Origin: Siphonodentalium dalli
Taxonomy: Eukaryota; Mollusca; Scaphopoda; Gadilida; Siphonodentaliidae
Assembly: GCA_032622095.1 (NCBI GenBank)
Contig: CP136064.1
Coordinates: 182,572,209-182,636,208, forward strand
Direction of reading: 5' to 3'
DNA: 64,000 bases
Shown here: positions 1 through 12,066 of the stretch, one piece after another
How positions within the stretch are numbered: position 1 is the first letter of the stretch
Layout of the letters: each line of letters begins with the position of its first letter
Position numbers and translations under genes: made by a program
The notes under the pieces: generated by a model
Told to the model about the DNA's origin: nothing
Seen by the model: the letters and a program-made list of their open reading frames with translations, nothing else
Databases searched by the model: none

Positions 1-550
1 TATCGAATTTGAATGATTTTCGATGAAAAACATGGCTGCCAGCAGCCTCTTGGTTTTACTCTTGCATAAATAACTAAATCCTTCGGCACACCCTACAGGT
101 CACATCCGTCATCTGATTGTCACCAACTTAATATGGATCTTCAGGGTGACCTCTAGTCTCTCATATTCATTAAAAAAACATAGCCTCGAGTGGCTATTTA
201 GATTTCAAATTTGGATCTATTGTCATATCCTGCAGCCCACATTTATTGGAGAAATGTTTTGAAATTTACAGTCATCTTTAGGATCACTGCTAGATGGGAG
301 CTAATGAATTTGAACGATTGTCAATGAAAGACATGGCTGCTGCTGGCAGCCATCTTGGATTTTACTCTTTGCATGACTAAATACCTCAGTAAGCCCTACA
401 GTCAACAGTTTTCATCCGAGCATCTTAAACTTCATATGGCTCTTCAGGTTGACTTCTGGTATTGCTTAAACATTTAAACCTTCCGCATTTTTTATCACTC
501 TGTTGACTGTAATATTGAGCTACAATGTCATTGACATTTTCATTTCATGT
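1..550 (+). repeat. Relic of the CATGGCYGCC tandem-repeat family
   Basis: Two degenerate units of about 280 bp share the phrases ACATGGCTGCC, GATTTTACTCTT and CACACCCTACAGGTCACA with the larger arrays at 38.1 and 41.3-44.0 kb. The right margin, TTGAGCTACAATGTCATTGA at 515-534, matches the right margin of the 41-44 kb element. This is therefore the 3' part of one copy that is cut by the window edge. The units look non-coding. Confidence 0.7.
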
Positions 551-3140
551 ACTTGTTGATAGTTGTTTTACAGACTTGTATGCTATTTTGCATGAACCCA
601 CTTCGAAGGACTTGGGTCTATTTAAGATGTCAACTAATAGTCCACAAACTCCAACCACACTCATGACTCAAACTGATTGCTGTAGTCACCTGATTTAGAA
701 TGATACTGTTTGTTGTCTTTATATTAAAGAGATATTGAAGATTTCTGTTTGGCTCATTATCATGCAAGTTCTCCCAATGTTTGGTAATGTGGGACACCAC
801 TTACTCTTAGTTATCCATATTCCTATGTTATAGTCAGATGAATCTGTTAAGCTAGAAGGAAACTCATGTTGGAAAGGATTGTTCGCCGATACAACTGATT
901 CAGAGAAATTGAATTGTAGCATTATCTACTGATTTAAAGATTTCTGACTCAAAATTTCCAGTATAAAAAATGAAATAAAAGGATTGAAAAACAAATAATT
1001 TTTTTGAAAAAAATTAAATTTTTCTTTTTGCTAAGTGAAATTCCAACTTCTGGTCACCCATTCCATTCAGCGCAAGGCTTGAATTTTTCAGCTGTAGAGT
1101 AAAGTATAGACAGACCCATGCAACGAATTGCCAGTATGCCAAATTTGCCTTTAGGTATGTGAAAATATATAAATGTTTCACAAGTTGGGAAATTTGCCTG
1201 GCAATTTTTGCCTGGCAATTTTTGCATGTAATAATTATGTTGTAGATGGCTGCAGTAAGCTCGGATGTGAAAAAAAATATATTTAAAATGTATGTGCCTG
1301 CCATTTAGTGCATACACAGTGAGATCTATGTAATTCCTTAAGTTATTCTACCAGGGGTCGCTCTGCCGATAGACATTTTAACAAATTGCTAAACAAAAAA
1401 ATGAACAATTACTTCAATTTTACAACTAGCATTTCCCGAAATTAGGCTTCAAATGCCTGACAAGAATCATTTGTGCCATAATTGTGATATGTTATCTAAT
1501 AAGCTATAAAACAATTGCCTGACACTGTTATTGCCGGTTATTCTAAAATGTATCGCTCAAAAGAGAGCAATAGATAGCCAAATGTGAATGATTTCATGAA
1601 ATTTGCCTGGAAATGTTGCCAACTGTGAACGTAGCCTTATAAAATGACGGATAGACCCAGATAGGGAGAAAACTAAGCTCGCACCTTGGACACCTTTCCG
1701 ATCGGGTGATACTCACGAGCGTTTGATCTGTCGATCAACCCAGTCCAGGCTCCAGCGATCTATAATCATTATTCCCGGCGGCCATCTAATATCACGCTTT
1801 AATCAACAATCAAGAAACTAACGTCTCACGACCAAACCTCGAACCGACCTGTTTTCAAAATAGTCGGCGTTCCTTTGATCTCTCAATCGAAGCGAATCAA
1901 GCAACAAAAATACTCCATCGCCCGGAGAAAATATATAAATGTTTCACAATCGTGATTAATTCTGCCCCTAGTTCGTCATAGGATGCAAACATCAAAGGAA
2001 CGTCCGGGCAAAATGTATGATCTGATCAGGTTGTGTAGTGTAAGTCGCAATAGAGTGTATTTATGCCCTCAAATCTTTAATAGTGTTCATGGTTCACAAT
2101 CTGTCGAGAATATTTGGTTACCCTTATACAACTTAAAGATGGTGTATCTCTTCGCTGAGCTTTTTGTATAAATTCAGAGTGACGATAAAACATTTTTGAG
2201 TCGGGATTTCCAGGCAACAGGAGCATGTCATCATTATTGTTTTGTTTTTTTCAAAATATTTTTCTCTGAACTGGGACAGAAAAAGTAGCGACAGTATTAT
2301 CTATTAAAAGCACTTTCAAGTTTCAAGTAACACCAGATGTTTCAGTCTTGTGTGCTTTCGGAATTAAAAGCAAACCGTTGACACCTTCAAAACAAGTTTC
2401 CTATAAATTAAGTTGTAAGTGATGCGTGGAAGAGATAGAACATCTTTAACCATGTCACCGATGAGTAGTTGATTGATTCACATTGATTGATTTTTTTAAC
2501 TGTTTCAAAGGAGCGTCCGGGAAAATGCACGATGATCAGGTTCACGGGGGATGACGGATGAGGATGCACACTGGTAACGGTATATAACTATTCACACTGG
2601 TTATTTGTAGAAAACCTGTTGCATGTTGTCCATGTTACTAGGTAATTTAGTGCACTATTTGTTGGTTATAGAACATCGCGACTTTTTCAATTTCGCCAGA
2701 AGAGATTTCGCCAGAAGAGGACAGTGTTGAATGTTCGTCAAATATCACCTTGATATTATTTGTATTGCTAGATTTCCGAACGTGTTCTCTCAATTTCGCA
2801 CGAAAGCAGTACTGAAACAAGAGACCACTTGATAACATAATCTGGTATTTTATGCATAATATGTTAAGACAAAACAATTCTAAATCTCTTCCTGCAATCC
2901 CGATGTCCTTACGCCAGTTGTAAAATTCACAATAACACTGAAGCATATGAAGGTAGTTACCGAAGAAATATTTGGTGTGCATCGTTATCCCAATATTTCG
3001 TTTGTACCTACATTCAAAGTGTTATTGTTAATTCCGACTGGCCATAATTACAGGAATGGATTGGGAAATGATACTAAATCCCAATACTAAATTGGACATC
3101 CTACAACTGGGACCCTGACGATATCCCATGCATGGGGAGA
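551..3140. other. Unassigned stretch without a recognisable gene
   Basis: I see no convincing exon here. The stretch starts with a fragment (about 551-638, with ACTTCGAAGGACTTGGGTC) that also occurs near 53.2 kb. A 20-bp phrase, AAATATATAAATGTTTCACA, occurs near 1165 and again near 1930. The phrase TCAAAGGAACGTCCGGG near 1993 recurs in altered form near 2504. Open frames of 60-110 codons on both strands show no domain and look accidental. Confidence 0.5.
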
Positions 3141-3143
3141 TTC

Positions 3144-3325
3144 GCGTGGCTGTGAATATTATAACTCTCCTTGTTAGACAACAGGTTTTCGATGATCACC
3201 GAGATAATGAACGTAGTCATTGATGTCCTCCCATCAATCAGGGTTTATTGTTTCATCAACTCATCGCACGGGTCCTCGAGTTGGGAATCAACACAGACCG
3301 TATCGACTCCATTCCCTTTCATCTC
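3144..3325 (+). repeat. Left copy of a 182-bp direct duplication
   Basis: This block is nearly identical to 4311-4494. Both run from GCGTGGCTGTGAATATTATA to CCTTTCATCTC and differ only by a 2-bp indel and a few substitutions. Similarity fades within about 20 bp on the right side and stops abruptly on the left. The ends do not show TG...CA, so they do not look like LTRs. Confidence 0.85.
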
Positions 3326-3719
3326 TACCGTTTAAAGGAGAATAAAAATTCAGATTTTAAATTCGCTTAACATAATTGTTCATTTCTTGCGGACGTATTT
3401 AAGTAAAGGTGACTTTGATACGAATATTTGTGCAGATGCAGTTAGATGTGAAGGAGGTGAATTCGGAATTCTCCATGATTGAAATCTTAAACCAAATATG
3501 TAACAAAATGTGATCGAACTAACCGTGACAATGGTTATTGTGAATTCCAAATCTGATGTTAAGAATCTGGTGACAATCCACTTGTGGTTAGGTTTTAGAT
3601 GAAATCCAAAATTGGCTGATGTGGAAACGAGTGTAGGCTACTCGCCGAGTTTGTATGCAGATAAAATTGCTAAACTGGTATCATTTTAGTTCGATTAGGT
3701 ATTTGTCGTAACTTATATG

Positions 3720-4095
3720 TATAATGTAATGTATTGGTGCCATGGGATAGGTGCCGTTGATGCATCAGATGTCTTAAAATGGCACTAATAATTAATTTAA
3801 CTAAATAGTTAATTATATACCCAAAATGGTTGGAATCTGGTCTTTGAAAACTGATTAATAGGGGTAGATCGACGCCATGAGTGTCATGGTATATATGCCG
3901 TTGACCCCAGGCGACTAAAAGGGGCATTAATAAACAATTGTATTTAAATAATTAATCATATACCCAAAATGGTTGGAAATTGTCGCTGGAAAGTGGTTTG
4001 CAGCGGCAAATTGACCCCGCGGGGAATGAATACTATTGAATAGGTGCTGTTGGATCCCAAAGGGGAGCTTAACAATTGCATTATTATATATGAGC
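3720..4095 (+). repeat. Three diverged tandem units of about 145 bp
   Basis: The unit contains ATACCCAAAATGGTTGGAA (near 3818 and 3960) and a GGTGCCGTTG/GTGCTGTTGG phrase (near 3750, 3895 and 4046). The array lies between the two copies of the 182-bp duplication. It appears non-coding. Confidence 0.55.
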
Positions 4096-4310
4096 AACAA
4101 AGTGCGTAAGTATTGAGACACAACGTGCATATTTACAATTGAGAACAGAAGATGATTGTTATGTGCAATATCTACAATAGCTAGTATGCATGTATACACA
4201 GATCGTATGGTAAGGCGTATGTAAATAAATATTTGTATATCAGGGGCGTATGTAGGAGCGACATAGGGGCGGCGGAGCATTATAAACCTCTGGGCGCAGA
4301 AGGGAACTGC

Positions 4311-4494
4311 GCGTGGCTGTGAATATTATAACTCTCTCCTTGTTAGACAATAGGTTTTCGATGATCACCGAGATAATGAACGTAGTCATTGATGTCCTCC
4401 CATCAATCAGGGTTTATTGTTTCATCAACTCATCGCACGGGTCCTCGAGTTAGGAATCAACACAGACCGTATCGACTCCATTCCCTTTCATCTC
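4311..4494 (+). repeat. Right copy of the 182-bp direct duplication
   Basis: Partner of 3144-3325. In this copy a forward frame stays open from 4417 to 4605 and includes the phrase LIARVLELGINTDRIDSIPF. An AG follows a pyrimidine-leaning stretch just before it. The duplicated segment could include an old exon, but no protein family is recognisable, so I list it as a repeat. Confidence 0.85.
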
Positions 4495-5169
4495 CAACGT
4501 TCAAAGAACATTGACTGGCGAGATAAGAAATTCCCTGGGCTAACAACAAAAAGAATGATTGATGTTATTATCAAAAATGGATTGAGTTTCCCAATTACTC
4601 TCTAAGCCTGTCACGCCGGTGTGCATCGAGACTTTATGCATATTTAATGCGGTGTGATAATGATATGCAAAAACTCAAAGAGTTAAGCGCGTGTATGGAA
4701 CAATAGATCGCGATTCCAGGTCGTTAGTCTACGGATATGTAAATTACCTGGTATGAATTTCAATGCACTTCTAATACAAGGTGCACGCTTCCCCCACACG
4801 GACGACTGGACGCGTAATTTACGTTGTGCGTTTTCTAGTTAAAAATAATAAAACCCTGTGGGAATTTGCAAGAAAAGTATTGGCCCAAAGGATAAATTAA
4901 CAGGCACCATAAAGCCTGTCTGTGCACTATGATAATACCTTGCTGCACCTTAGGTTTATGTTACCTTTCCGTTGTTCAATTTTGAATTGCTCTTCGTGAC
5001 CGACTCGCCGTGTGTAAGCTTAGAGCCCGCGGCGGTTTGATACCTAGAATTATTCTGGCTTTTGTTACACACCGGCCCGGTTCCGGGGATGAAAAATAGG
5101 TCGTTAAATAAACTAATGTGCGTACTGTATATAACAGCGGAGGGTGTTATTTTTAATCTATTTGTGATA

Positions 5170-5190
5170 TGGTAAAAGTAAAGAGCGTTT
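5170..5190 (-). repeat. Single half of the CGCTCTTTA paired repeat
   Basis: On the minus strand this reads AAACGCTCTTTACTTTTACC, followed by ATATC. It matches one half of the paired short repeat seen intact at 10313-10375. No second half is obvious. Confidence 0.5.
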
Positions 5191-6409
5191 GCTTCCATTA
5201 TGTGCGAGAAATTGAAAACATCTGAACAGTTGTTACTATAAATGTTTAAAGGGACCAAGATACTCGCGGTGGATAAATGTGTTCCTATATCCATTAGTGA
5301 TAGTTCTCCAATAACGAAACTGCGGTTGTTGAAACATTTTTATGTAAATTAAACTGTTACAGTGATTTGTCAACAAACATCGCTAATCGTGTAGTAAGTT
5401 CAAATATTTATTGGGCCTCTTTAATGCTATCTATTATAGTTGTAATGGTGGACCTTATGAACACGAAGTATACAGCCTCATATCACTGGGAAATCACACC
5501 AATGTAGGTACAAAAACATCGACCCCCAATAAGCAACACTTGGCTACCCCCCCCCCCCCCTTTCACATAAAAAGGAAAATTGCAGCAACTCAGGAAATCA
5601 CAACTCCAACCGCCAAGGATCATTAAGGTTTACTGCAGACCCCATTCCAATGATTCGCACCATTTCCCCCTTTGTTCTCAAGCGCCAGGAACTTAAATTA
5701 CTAAAAATTACCGGAAATATTTCGTGATTTCTTGACATGAGATCAAACGAGTTCCAATATATCTATCCGGGAATATCTATGAGTTTGAATTACAGCGCGT
5801 AATAGAGTTACTCACTACAACTCTTCAAATGCTCTCTTATTTACCGAACGCCCATTAACAGGCCTCGAAACCCCTCTGATCGGTCAAGTGGCAGCAATTG
5901 AGCCAAACGACAGACTATAAATCGATGTATATAAATATAGATTCTACTTTATTCCCCGACTGAAATGGTGCGCAAAAAGTCTCAAGTGTTATTTCAAAGG
6001 AACGGTTTTCTCTTTGTTATAATTACACCTAGAAGGGCCTGGCTGATAAATTCTCATTGTTTATCCTCTATTCTTTAATGACTATATAATGAAAGTCGGT
6101 CTGCCTTTGAGGTGTGGGCCGATGGCATAATAATCAAAGGCTCTAAGTCATCACCGGTAGATGAAGAATGAGGACCTACTGATCTTGTTCCGTCGACCGA
6201 AAATTTCGGAATATCGGTATAAGCTCTCTTTTGTACAATGGTTTTCTTTTATGGATTTACTGGCCTGTGGACATGCCGTGTTGCTGGAGGTTGTCATACA
6301 TATTCATCAGTGTATGGGGGGTGGCTTACGGTTGCTATATAGGGGACAATGCGTCTGTAGAAATAGTTAAATTATTTTTACAGCGCCTGTTTATATACTA
6401 TACGCTATA

Positions 6410-6850
6410 TATAAAAGAGTAGGATCTGTCTGTCTGTCTGGATTTTTCTCCCAGACTGCTGGTCCGATTTCAACCAAAATTACGTGAGGTATGGTACCCT
6501 GCCGGAGGTTATATCTGCGTTAGTTTTTCAACAATTTGATTTTAAATTTGATAATTAAAAACATTATTCTTTTTTTTTTAAAATAAGCTCAATGTGAGCC
6601 TATTTCAGAATCAATAAGTCCAATACGAACATATGTGAATATTTAGGTCCAATATGAACCTATTTGCATGAGGATATGTTGTATATATGCTCTTTATATA
6701 TGTGTTTCGCTGTGGCCCGCGCCATCCAATGGAATAACGGTTGGTTCACGAATAAGTCCACCATGGGCTTATTCCAGGACCAAATAAGTCCAATATGAAC
6801 CAATTATATGTCAATATTTAGTTCCAATATGAACCTATTTGCACGAGGAT
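6410..6850 (+). repeat. Helitron-like 5' start and AGTCCAATATGAACC repeat family
   Basis: Near 6410 a TATATATAAAAGAGTAGGAT phrase runs into GTCTGTCTGTCTGG, a start typical of Helitron-like elements; a second, weaker start lies near 6885-6910. From 6590 a repeat rich in AATAAGTCCAATATGAACC follows and includes TGTGGCCCGCGCCATCCAA. The same family recurs at 32560-33000, where a MITE has inserted into it. No coding capacity is seen. Confidence 0.5.
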
Positions 6851-7073
6851 TATTATAATGAAGAAACATAAATATTATATATTTATATATAATAGTGGGA
6901 TCTGTCTGCCGTGTGCTCACACACCACAAGGACCACAGGTCCCTAACTCGAAAAGGGACCGCAGGCCCCTTTGTGCAGGTGCCGCAGACCCATCGGTTGC
7001 CGAATAAAGGCTCCTGTGAAGGTAGATTGTTTCAGCTATAGTAGATAATAAAAAAAACCCGAGAAGATACGTG

Positions 7074-7195
7074 CTTTAAAGCACAGGTCCCCAGAACAAC
7101 AAATTGACCCCACCCCCAATAGTACTTAATACTATAGGATTAAGTACTATTGGGGGTGGGGTCAATTTTTTTTTCTGGGGACCTGTGCTTTAAAG
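7074..7195. mobile_element. Foldback MITE with ~57-bp arms
   Basis: The left arm (7074-7130) and right arm (7139-7195) are nearly perfect reverse complements around an 8-base loop, ACTATAGG. The arms contain GCACAGGTCCCCAGAA and TTGACCCCACCCCCAATAGT. The high arm identity suggests a young copy. There is no coding capacity. Confidence 0.85.
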
Positions 7196-7689
7196 TGCTT
7201 TTCGTCGTTAATTGTGAAATATAGTGTTATAATCATGGATGATTCCAATATCATGGCATAAATCGAAATTTCAATATATTCTGATTTGACAAAACAAATT
7301 TGCTTGAAAATAGGCAATTTAACACGGAAATTATATATGGGCTATATGCTTTTATCTGTGATCAAAGATATTATTATATGGACATTGAGAAAAAAAAGTG
7401 TTTTTTATTTAACTTATACAATATATACATCGACCCCCCGTTTTATCGTCGTCGTCGTCAGCATCATCGCGATTGTCATCATCATCATCATCGTCATCCA
7501 TCTTCTCATCACCCCACCCCCCCCCCCCCTCCTCGTCACATCACCCTCCGTCACACCATCTTCTTCAGTATATGCGCGGATATAAAAATTAGGATCATGA
7601 ACAAAGAATGACCAATGCAGCAAGCGATCGGCTTAACCGCTGATTGATAGAAAATATCTTCTAATAATTATTTGATCGACAGCTGCTGA

Positions 7690-7915
7690 TTGGTCCATTG
7701 TCGCACGGATATCCGGTTTTCTGAAATGGGAACCATGTAGAAAAGAGTTTACGTTGTCGTCAGGTTTGTTAGATTTTATGGGGGTATTATTTCCCTCTAA
7801 TCTATCATATTGGCCTATATAAATATACCAAAAATATTCAAATACATCGGTATTTAATTAGCAATGCTACATGTGTTGCGCAGATGGTAAATCTTTAATT
7901 TTTTAAGTCCAAACA
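7690..7915 (+). repeat. Direct repeat flanking a foldback element (left)
   Basis: This stretch shares ordered phrases with 8367-8605: TGTCGCACGGAT, GAAATGGGAACCAT, TTTTGTTAG or GTTTGTTAG, AGCAATG, and TTCTAAGTCCAA or TTTTAAGTCCAA. The two direct copies lie on either side of the foldback at 7928-8309. Confidence 0.6.
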
Positions 7916-7927
7916 AATAAGCCCGCA

Positions 7928-8309
7928 GCGATCATATTCCACCCGTTCAAAATGGGGAACTTTATATAACAGTCAGCAAAAGGAATATATTTCTTTGTTA
8001 ATACCTGTTCCTTATATAATTTATTTCACAGTATATAGGGTGGTACCAGCTCGAGATTGCACGATGTAAGCCGAATTCTCAATAAACATTGAATTGGTTG
8101 CCTGTGATGAATGCCATGATTGTAAGCGAAGCAGAGCGACTCACAAAAGTCGTCTAATCATGCAATCTCGAGCTGGGATGAAATACATTATAAAAGAACA
8201 GGTTTAAATTAAGAAATATATTCCCTGCGCTGTTTGTTAAATATTATAAAGTTCCCCGCCAGAACAACACATCGTTCCCAGATTTTGAACTGCACGATGG
8301 AGTATGATC
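7928..8309. mobile_element. Foldback element with long arms
   Basis: The arms start GATCATATTCCAC and end GGAGTATGATC. Nested inside are GGGGAACTTTAT/ATAAAGTTCCCC, AGGAATATATTTCTT/AAGAAATATATTCC and a central hairpin, CCAGCTCGAGATTGCA/TGCAATCTCGAGCTGG. A related element is at 53265-53735. The central part carries GATTGTAAGCGAAGCAGAGC, which resembles the loop of the hairpin at 16098-16241. Confidence 0.75.
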
Positions 8310-8366
8310 TACTACGGGCGTAGCAAGAGTAGAGATCCATTGCATGATCTAGCTGTGGACCGTGGT

Positions 8367-8605
8367 GTTGAATTGATAAATGTCGCACGGATCCGGGAAA
8401 TATTCGAAATGGGAACCATAAACGAGATTTTACTTTTTCTTCTGTTTTGTTAGTTTCTGTGGGGGGGGGGGGGGGGGTATATATATCCTTTCCCTCATAT
8501 TGTCCCAACAATATTATACGAAATGATATTCACAACCAACGCTATTTGAGTAGCAATGGTGTATGTGTTCCACAGAATGATGTAAATTCTTGCAATTTCT
8601 AAGTC
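8367..8605 (+). repeat. Direct repeat flanking a foldback element (right)
   Basis: Partner of 7690-7915, interrupted by a run of G residues (8461-8477). The order of the shared phrases is the same in both copies, so this is a duplication rather than an inverted arm. Confidence 0.6.
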
Positions 8606-8693
8606 CAACAAGGGAAGTATATATACATGTAACTCTGACCAAAAAAATCAATGGGCGAATCCTGCTGCATGCATGTCAGCATCCGTCCATTAA

Positions 8694-9187
8694 AGGTACG
8701 GTTGGCCTTGGCGGTGGGTAGCCTGTGAAAATATTTGCACCCATCAAAAACCGCCACAAACAGAAAGAACATCAAAATGTAGACAGACTTTGTCCGTATA
8801 CAAATAAGAAATATCGCATAAACAGTATGTTATTGTCATTTGTTTGACCATTGTTATGTAAACAAAAGCATAAAAAGTTACTTTTCTGGTGTTTGTTTAT
8901 ATTATGATGGTAAACATAAAGAGCGTTCTTTGTTGCTGAATTCCTGATATGGAACTAATAAAGAGCGTTTATATAATTTGTGTGTGCTTAGCCAGCGACA
9001 CTGTGCTGTCTTCTGTAACACAATCAGGCTCTTGCTTAGGTAAAATATAGTAAGTCTTTATGATAGCATGCTGTTTACGCGATGGTGATGGTAAATATGA
9101 ACGAAACTGTATGCGTTTTAATGTTTGTCTGTTTACGGTGTTTGGAACAAATATGAATATTTTCGACAACTAAGGCCAACCGTGCCT
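8694..9187. mobile_element. TTAA-flanked MITE (Kolobok/piggyBac-like ends)
   Basis: The left end is TTAA then AGGTACGGTTGGCCTT. The right end is AAGGCCAACCGTGCCT then TTAA. TTAA target duplication is established for piggyBac and Kolobok transposons; the AGG start leans towards Kolobok. The 494-bp element has no transposase and carries a CGCTCTTTA paired repeat at about 8905-8967. Confidence 0.8.
8905..8967 (-). repeat. Paired CGCTCTTTA repeat inside a MITE
   Basis: On the minus strand two AAACGCTCTTTA / GAACGCTCTTTATG cores are separated by a spacer containing CCATATCAGGAAT. The arrangement is as at 10313-10375. Confidence 0.7.
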
Positions 9188-9399
9188 TTAATGCTGGCAA
9201 TTACTACATGTGTACTAGCATTCGAATGAATTTCATCCTGACCATTGCTACTGGAGTTAAAATGCAAAATGCGTGTACATAGTGAAAATTCAGACACCTT
9301 ATAGTCCAACACGGGCCGTAACTCCAATCAGAATAAAAGGTCAGCCGACCACAGTGTCCCCCGAAAACGTGGCAAGTCGATGCCGCTTTGTTAAAGAAA

Positions 9400-10100
9400 T
9401 TTAAAAAAATGTTGGAATGTTCTAAGTCGAAAGGGTTAATAATTCCGTAAAGAAATAATGTTTCCGTCATCTATATACACGTTGCACATCTCCAATATGT
9501 GGGTAACAATACTCTGAAGTTTCAAATATCTACGATCAAAACTGTAGGAGGAGTTGATTACACCATGAAGGTACCCTCATACAGAAAATTATAAAAAAAA
9601 TATTTTCAAAGTCGAAAGGCCCATAACTCTGGGAAAATCATTGGATCAAACTCAAAAATCGAACTTGACCTGTATTTTGATATGAACGACCCACACAAAA
9701 AAGAGAATTTCCAATTAAACAATCCAAACTTGAGTTATCATCCGAAAATGAAAGAAAAAACAAGAAAAATTTAATTTTCTAAGTCGAAAATATTCCATAA
9801 CTCTGGAAAAAATCATCGGATCAAACTCAAATTCGAACTCAACCTGTATCTTGATATGGCTGATCCACATAAAAACGGTATTTGCAAAGGATCCAAACTT
9901 GAGATATCATCCGGAAACCGAAAAAGTGAGAAATTTTCTCTAAGTAAAAAAAAAAAAAGGAAAAATGGGAAATAACTCCACAAAAGAACATCGGATCAAA
10001 CCCAGAATTGAAGAGAACCTGTGTTCTTGGTTGAGACACCTACATACCAAGTTTCAATCAAATCGGATGATCATTACTGGAGTTATAACTTCGGACGGAC
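9400..10100 (+). repeat. Degenerate ~180-bp tandem repeat
   Basis: Successive units contain AAGTCGAAA, CATAACTCTGG, ATCGGATCAAACTCA, AACCTGTAT and CCAAACTTGAG in the same order. The units are strongly diverged. Related minus-strand phrases (GAGTTATGGCCCTT) occur at 47.88, 51.08 and 51.24 kb, so the family is dispersed. Confidence 0.65.
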
Positions 10101-10312
10101 GCGGCTGATTACAATATATAGTTCGGTGGGACAATGATTGAACGAAACACGTGGTATGTGGGTACCCTGTCTCCAAACGATGGACTATATATCACCATAT
10201 ATTTAAAGGACACAAGATATTTTTTTTCTCCCAGAGATGATTCCATGGAAGACTATCCGGTCAGGCTGTCATACAAATTTATCAGCCGTTTTCACTTTTC
10301 CACAGAGAAGCG

Positions 10313-10375
10313 AGATAAACGCTCTTTATTTTTACCATATCCGGAATAGACTACCAATAAACGCTCTTTATTGTG
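10313..10375 (+). repeat. Intact paired CGCTCTTTA repeat (type copy)
   Basis: Two AATAAACGCTCTTTATT-like cores in direct orientation flank a spacer, TTTACCATATCCGGAATAGA. Each core is close to a palindrome at its AT flanks. Further copies, some degenerate, lie at 8905-8967, 11113-11170, 22030-22095 and 48837-48893, with single halves at 5170 and 55350. Confidence 0.75.
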
Positions 10376-11112
10376 TCACTATGAAGAAGGCGAGGAAAGT
10401 TTATTTCCAATGTGATAACACATAGGGCGTGGAAAGTCGTTCTGTGACATTGTTCAAACGTACTTCGATTATTTATCGACTATATAAATACTTATCATGC
10501 TGGCCTATTAGATTGAACAATGAGAATGGAGATCTACTGACAGGAGAAGATGGCGTATTAGGTTCACATTTTTTAACACCGACCCCATATCGAAAGCCCC
10601 AGGGGTATATGGATTATTATGGAATCGTTATAGACGCCATCTTGTTTGTTCTTCGAACTCTGCCACATCCATGATCCAGCCACGTCGGGGATATTTTCGA
10701 TGTATTTTGGCGCCAAGAAAAGCGATATCTGTCGGAAATCATGTTCTGCGAATTTAAAGACAACACCATGAACCTGCATGAACCAAAACATTTATGTGAT
10801 ATATTTGAGGATTTCCAGACTCAGAAATTAAATATCAAACTCAATTTGTTGTTCCACTGCTGGTGATAATTGTCATTGATATGTTATTCTCACTTCGCCT
10901 CGTGTGACACAGTCAACAACTCGCCATGTATACGACATTTATGTATATATGCCCCGGAACCGGACTAGTGTGACAGCAGCCAATATTAACTAGTAAGCAT
11001 ATAAACTGAGGCTAATTCTAGCCACCATAATTTTGTCTAAACCTATCTGTAAATTGTTTCTATTTTTAAAGAGGCACTTTTACCACACATTGCCGTTTTT
11101 GTAAAATGCAAA

Positions 11113-11170
11113 AGATAATAAAGAGCATTTTATATTATTCTTCCGTATATGGTAAAAAATAAAGAGCGTT
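11113..11170 (-). repeat. Paired CGCTCTTTA repeat
   Basis: On the minus strand GAACGCTCTTTATTTTTTACC is followed by ATATACGGAAG and then AATGCTCTTTATTATC. It has the same order and spacing as the copy at 10.3 kb, with one mutated core. Confidence 0.7.
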
Positions 11171-11737
11171 CGTCTAACATAGGTGTCGGTAGCTTTCCCC
11201 GGACTATAGAACTGAGTGCTGTCCATCTTTCAGATCGTATCTCCGTCTGAAACGATTGTTTTTCGGGTGATAACTTGAATAACGTTGGACATAATTTTGT
11301 GAAACTTGGGGTTTACATGTGACAAAGTTGCGGTGAAGTTAGAATTTGGGTCCGGTCTATAATTTCTGACTGAGTTATACCTCTTTTTTTATTTATATTC
11401 TGTCGGTTATTTTGATGTCGGGATGAAAACTTTATTTCCGTTATATATACCGCATCTAATTACTTTCAAATCTGGTATGTGTATCACTCACATGGAAATA
11501 CAGGTCAGTATCAAATTTGTTCGGATGGTGATGTCAAATCGGAAGTCTTTAAAGTTGGAATCGAAGTTTAGTGCAATGCTTCTATACATCATAAGTCAAT
11601 ACTTATTGACTCTATATAATGAAAGCCAACGACACCTTTTCGGTGGCCAAGCAATGTCCTGTTTAAGCTATAGGCCTAGTCTTTGTAATTATTGTAACAT
11701 TTTTGTATGTTTTTGCATTTAAAAAATATGTTTAATT

Positions 11738-12040
11738 TTCCATAAAACATATGAAAAATAAACATGTGTCGTGCTATCCTCATTTTAATAAACATGTGTT
11801 GGTGTTTTTAAACGGTGTCTGAGGGATAATAGTGTTAACAGTTTATTACAAAACACTTACACATGTGCTTGTGAAATCACTGCAGTGTTTGTATGCAAAA
11901 CACACTAGTTTTTTCAAATAAACATGCTACATGTGTTATAATTCAAATACATTAGTGTTTACAAATACACATGCAACATGTGTTGTAGCTGTGTCTCAAC
12001 GGTGTTTATAAATATGCATGTTTTGCATAATAATTTTTTA
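11738..12040 (+). repeat. Cluster of ACATGTGT-type short repeats
   Basis: AAATAAACATGTGT and its reverse form ACACATGTG recur at irregular 40-50 bp spacing, linked by AGTGTTT and AACACT phrases. The whole looks like a decayed tandem array. It immediately precedes the TTAA element at 12067. Confidence 0.5.
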
Positions 12041-12066
12041 CTGTATATGCGTTGTTTGAGGCTTAA

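Noticed and set aside
3144-4494. The 182-bp direct repeats as LTRs of a small retrotransposon
   Set aside because: No TG...CA termini, primer-binding site, polypurine tract or flanking duplication was found.
7286-7623. Three overlapping frames with His- or Ile/Val-rich stretches
   Set aside because: They arise from GTC/ATC trinucleotide runs and a poly-C tract at 7440-7540.
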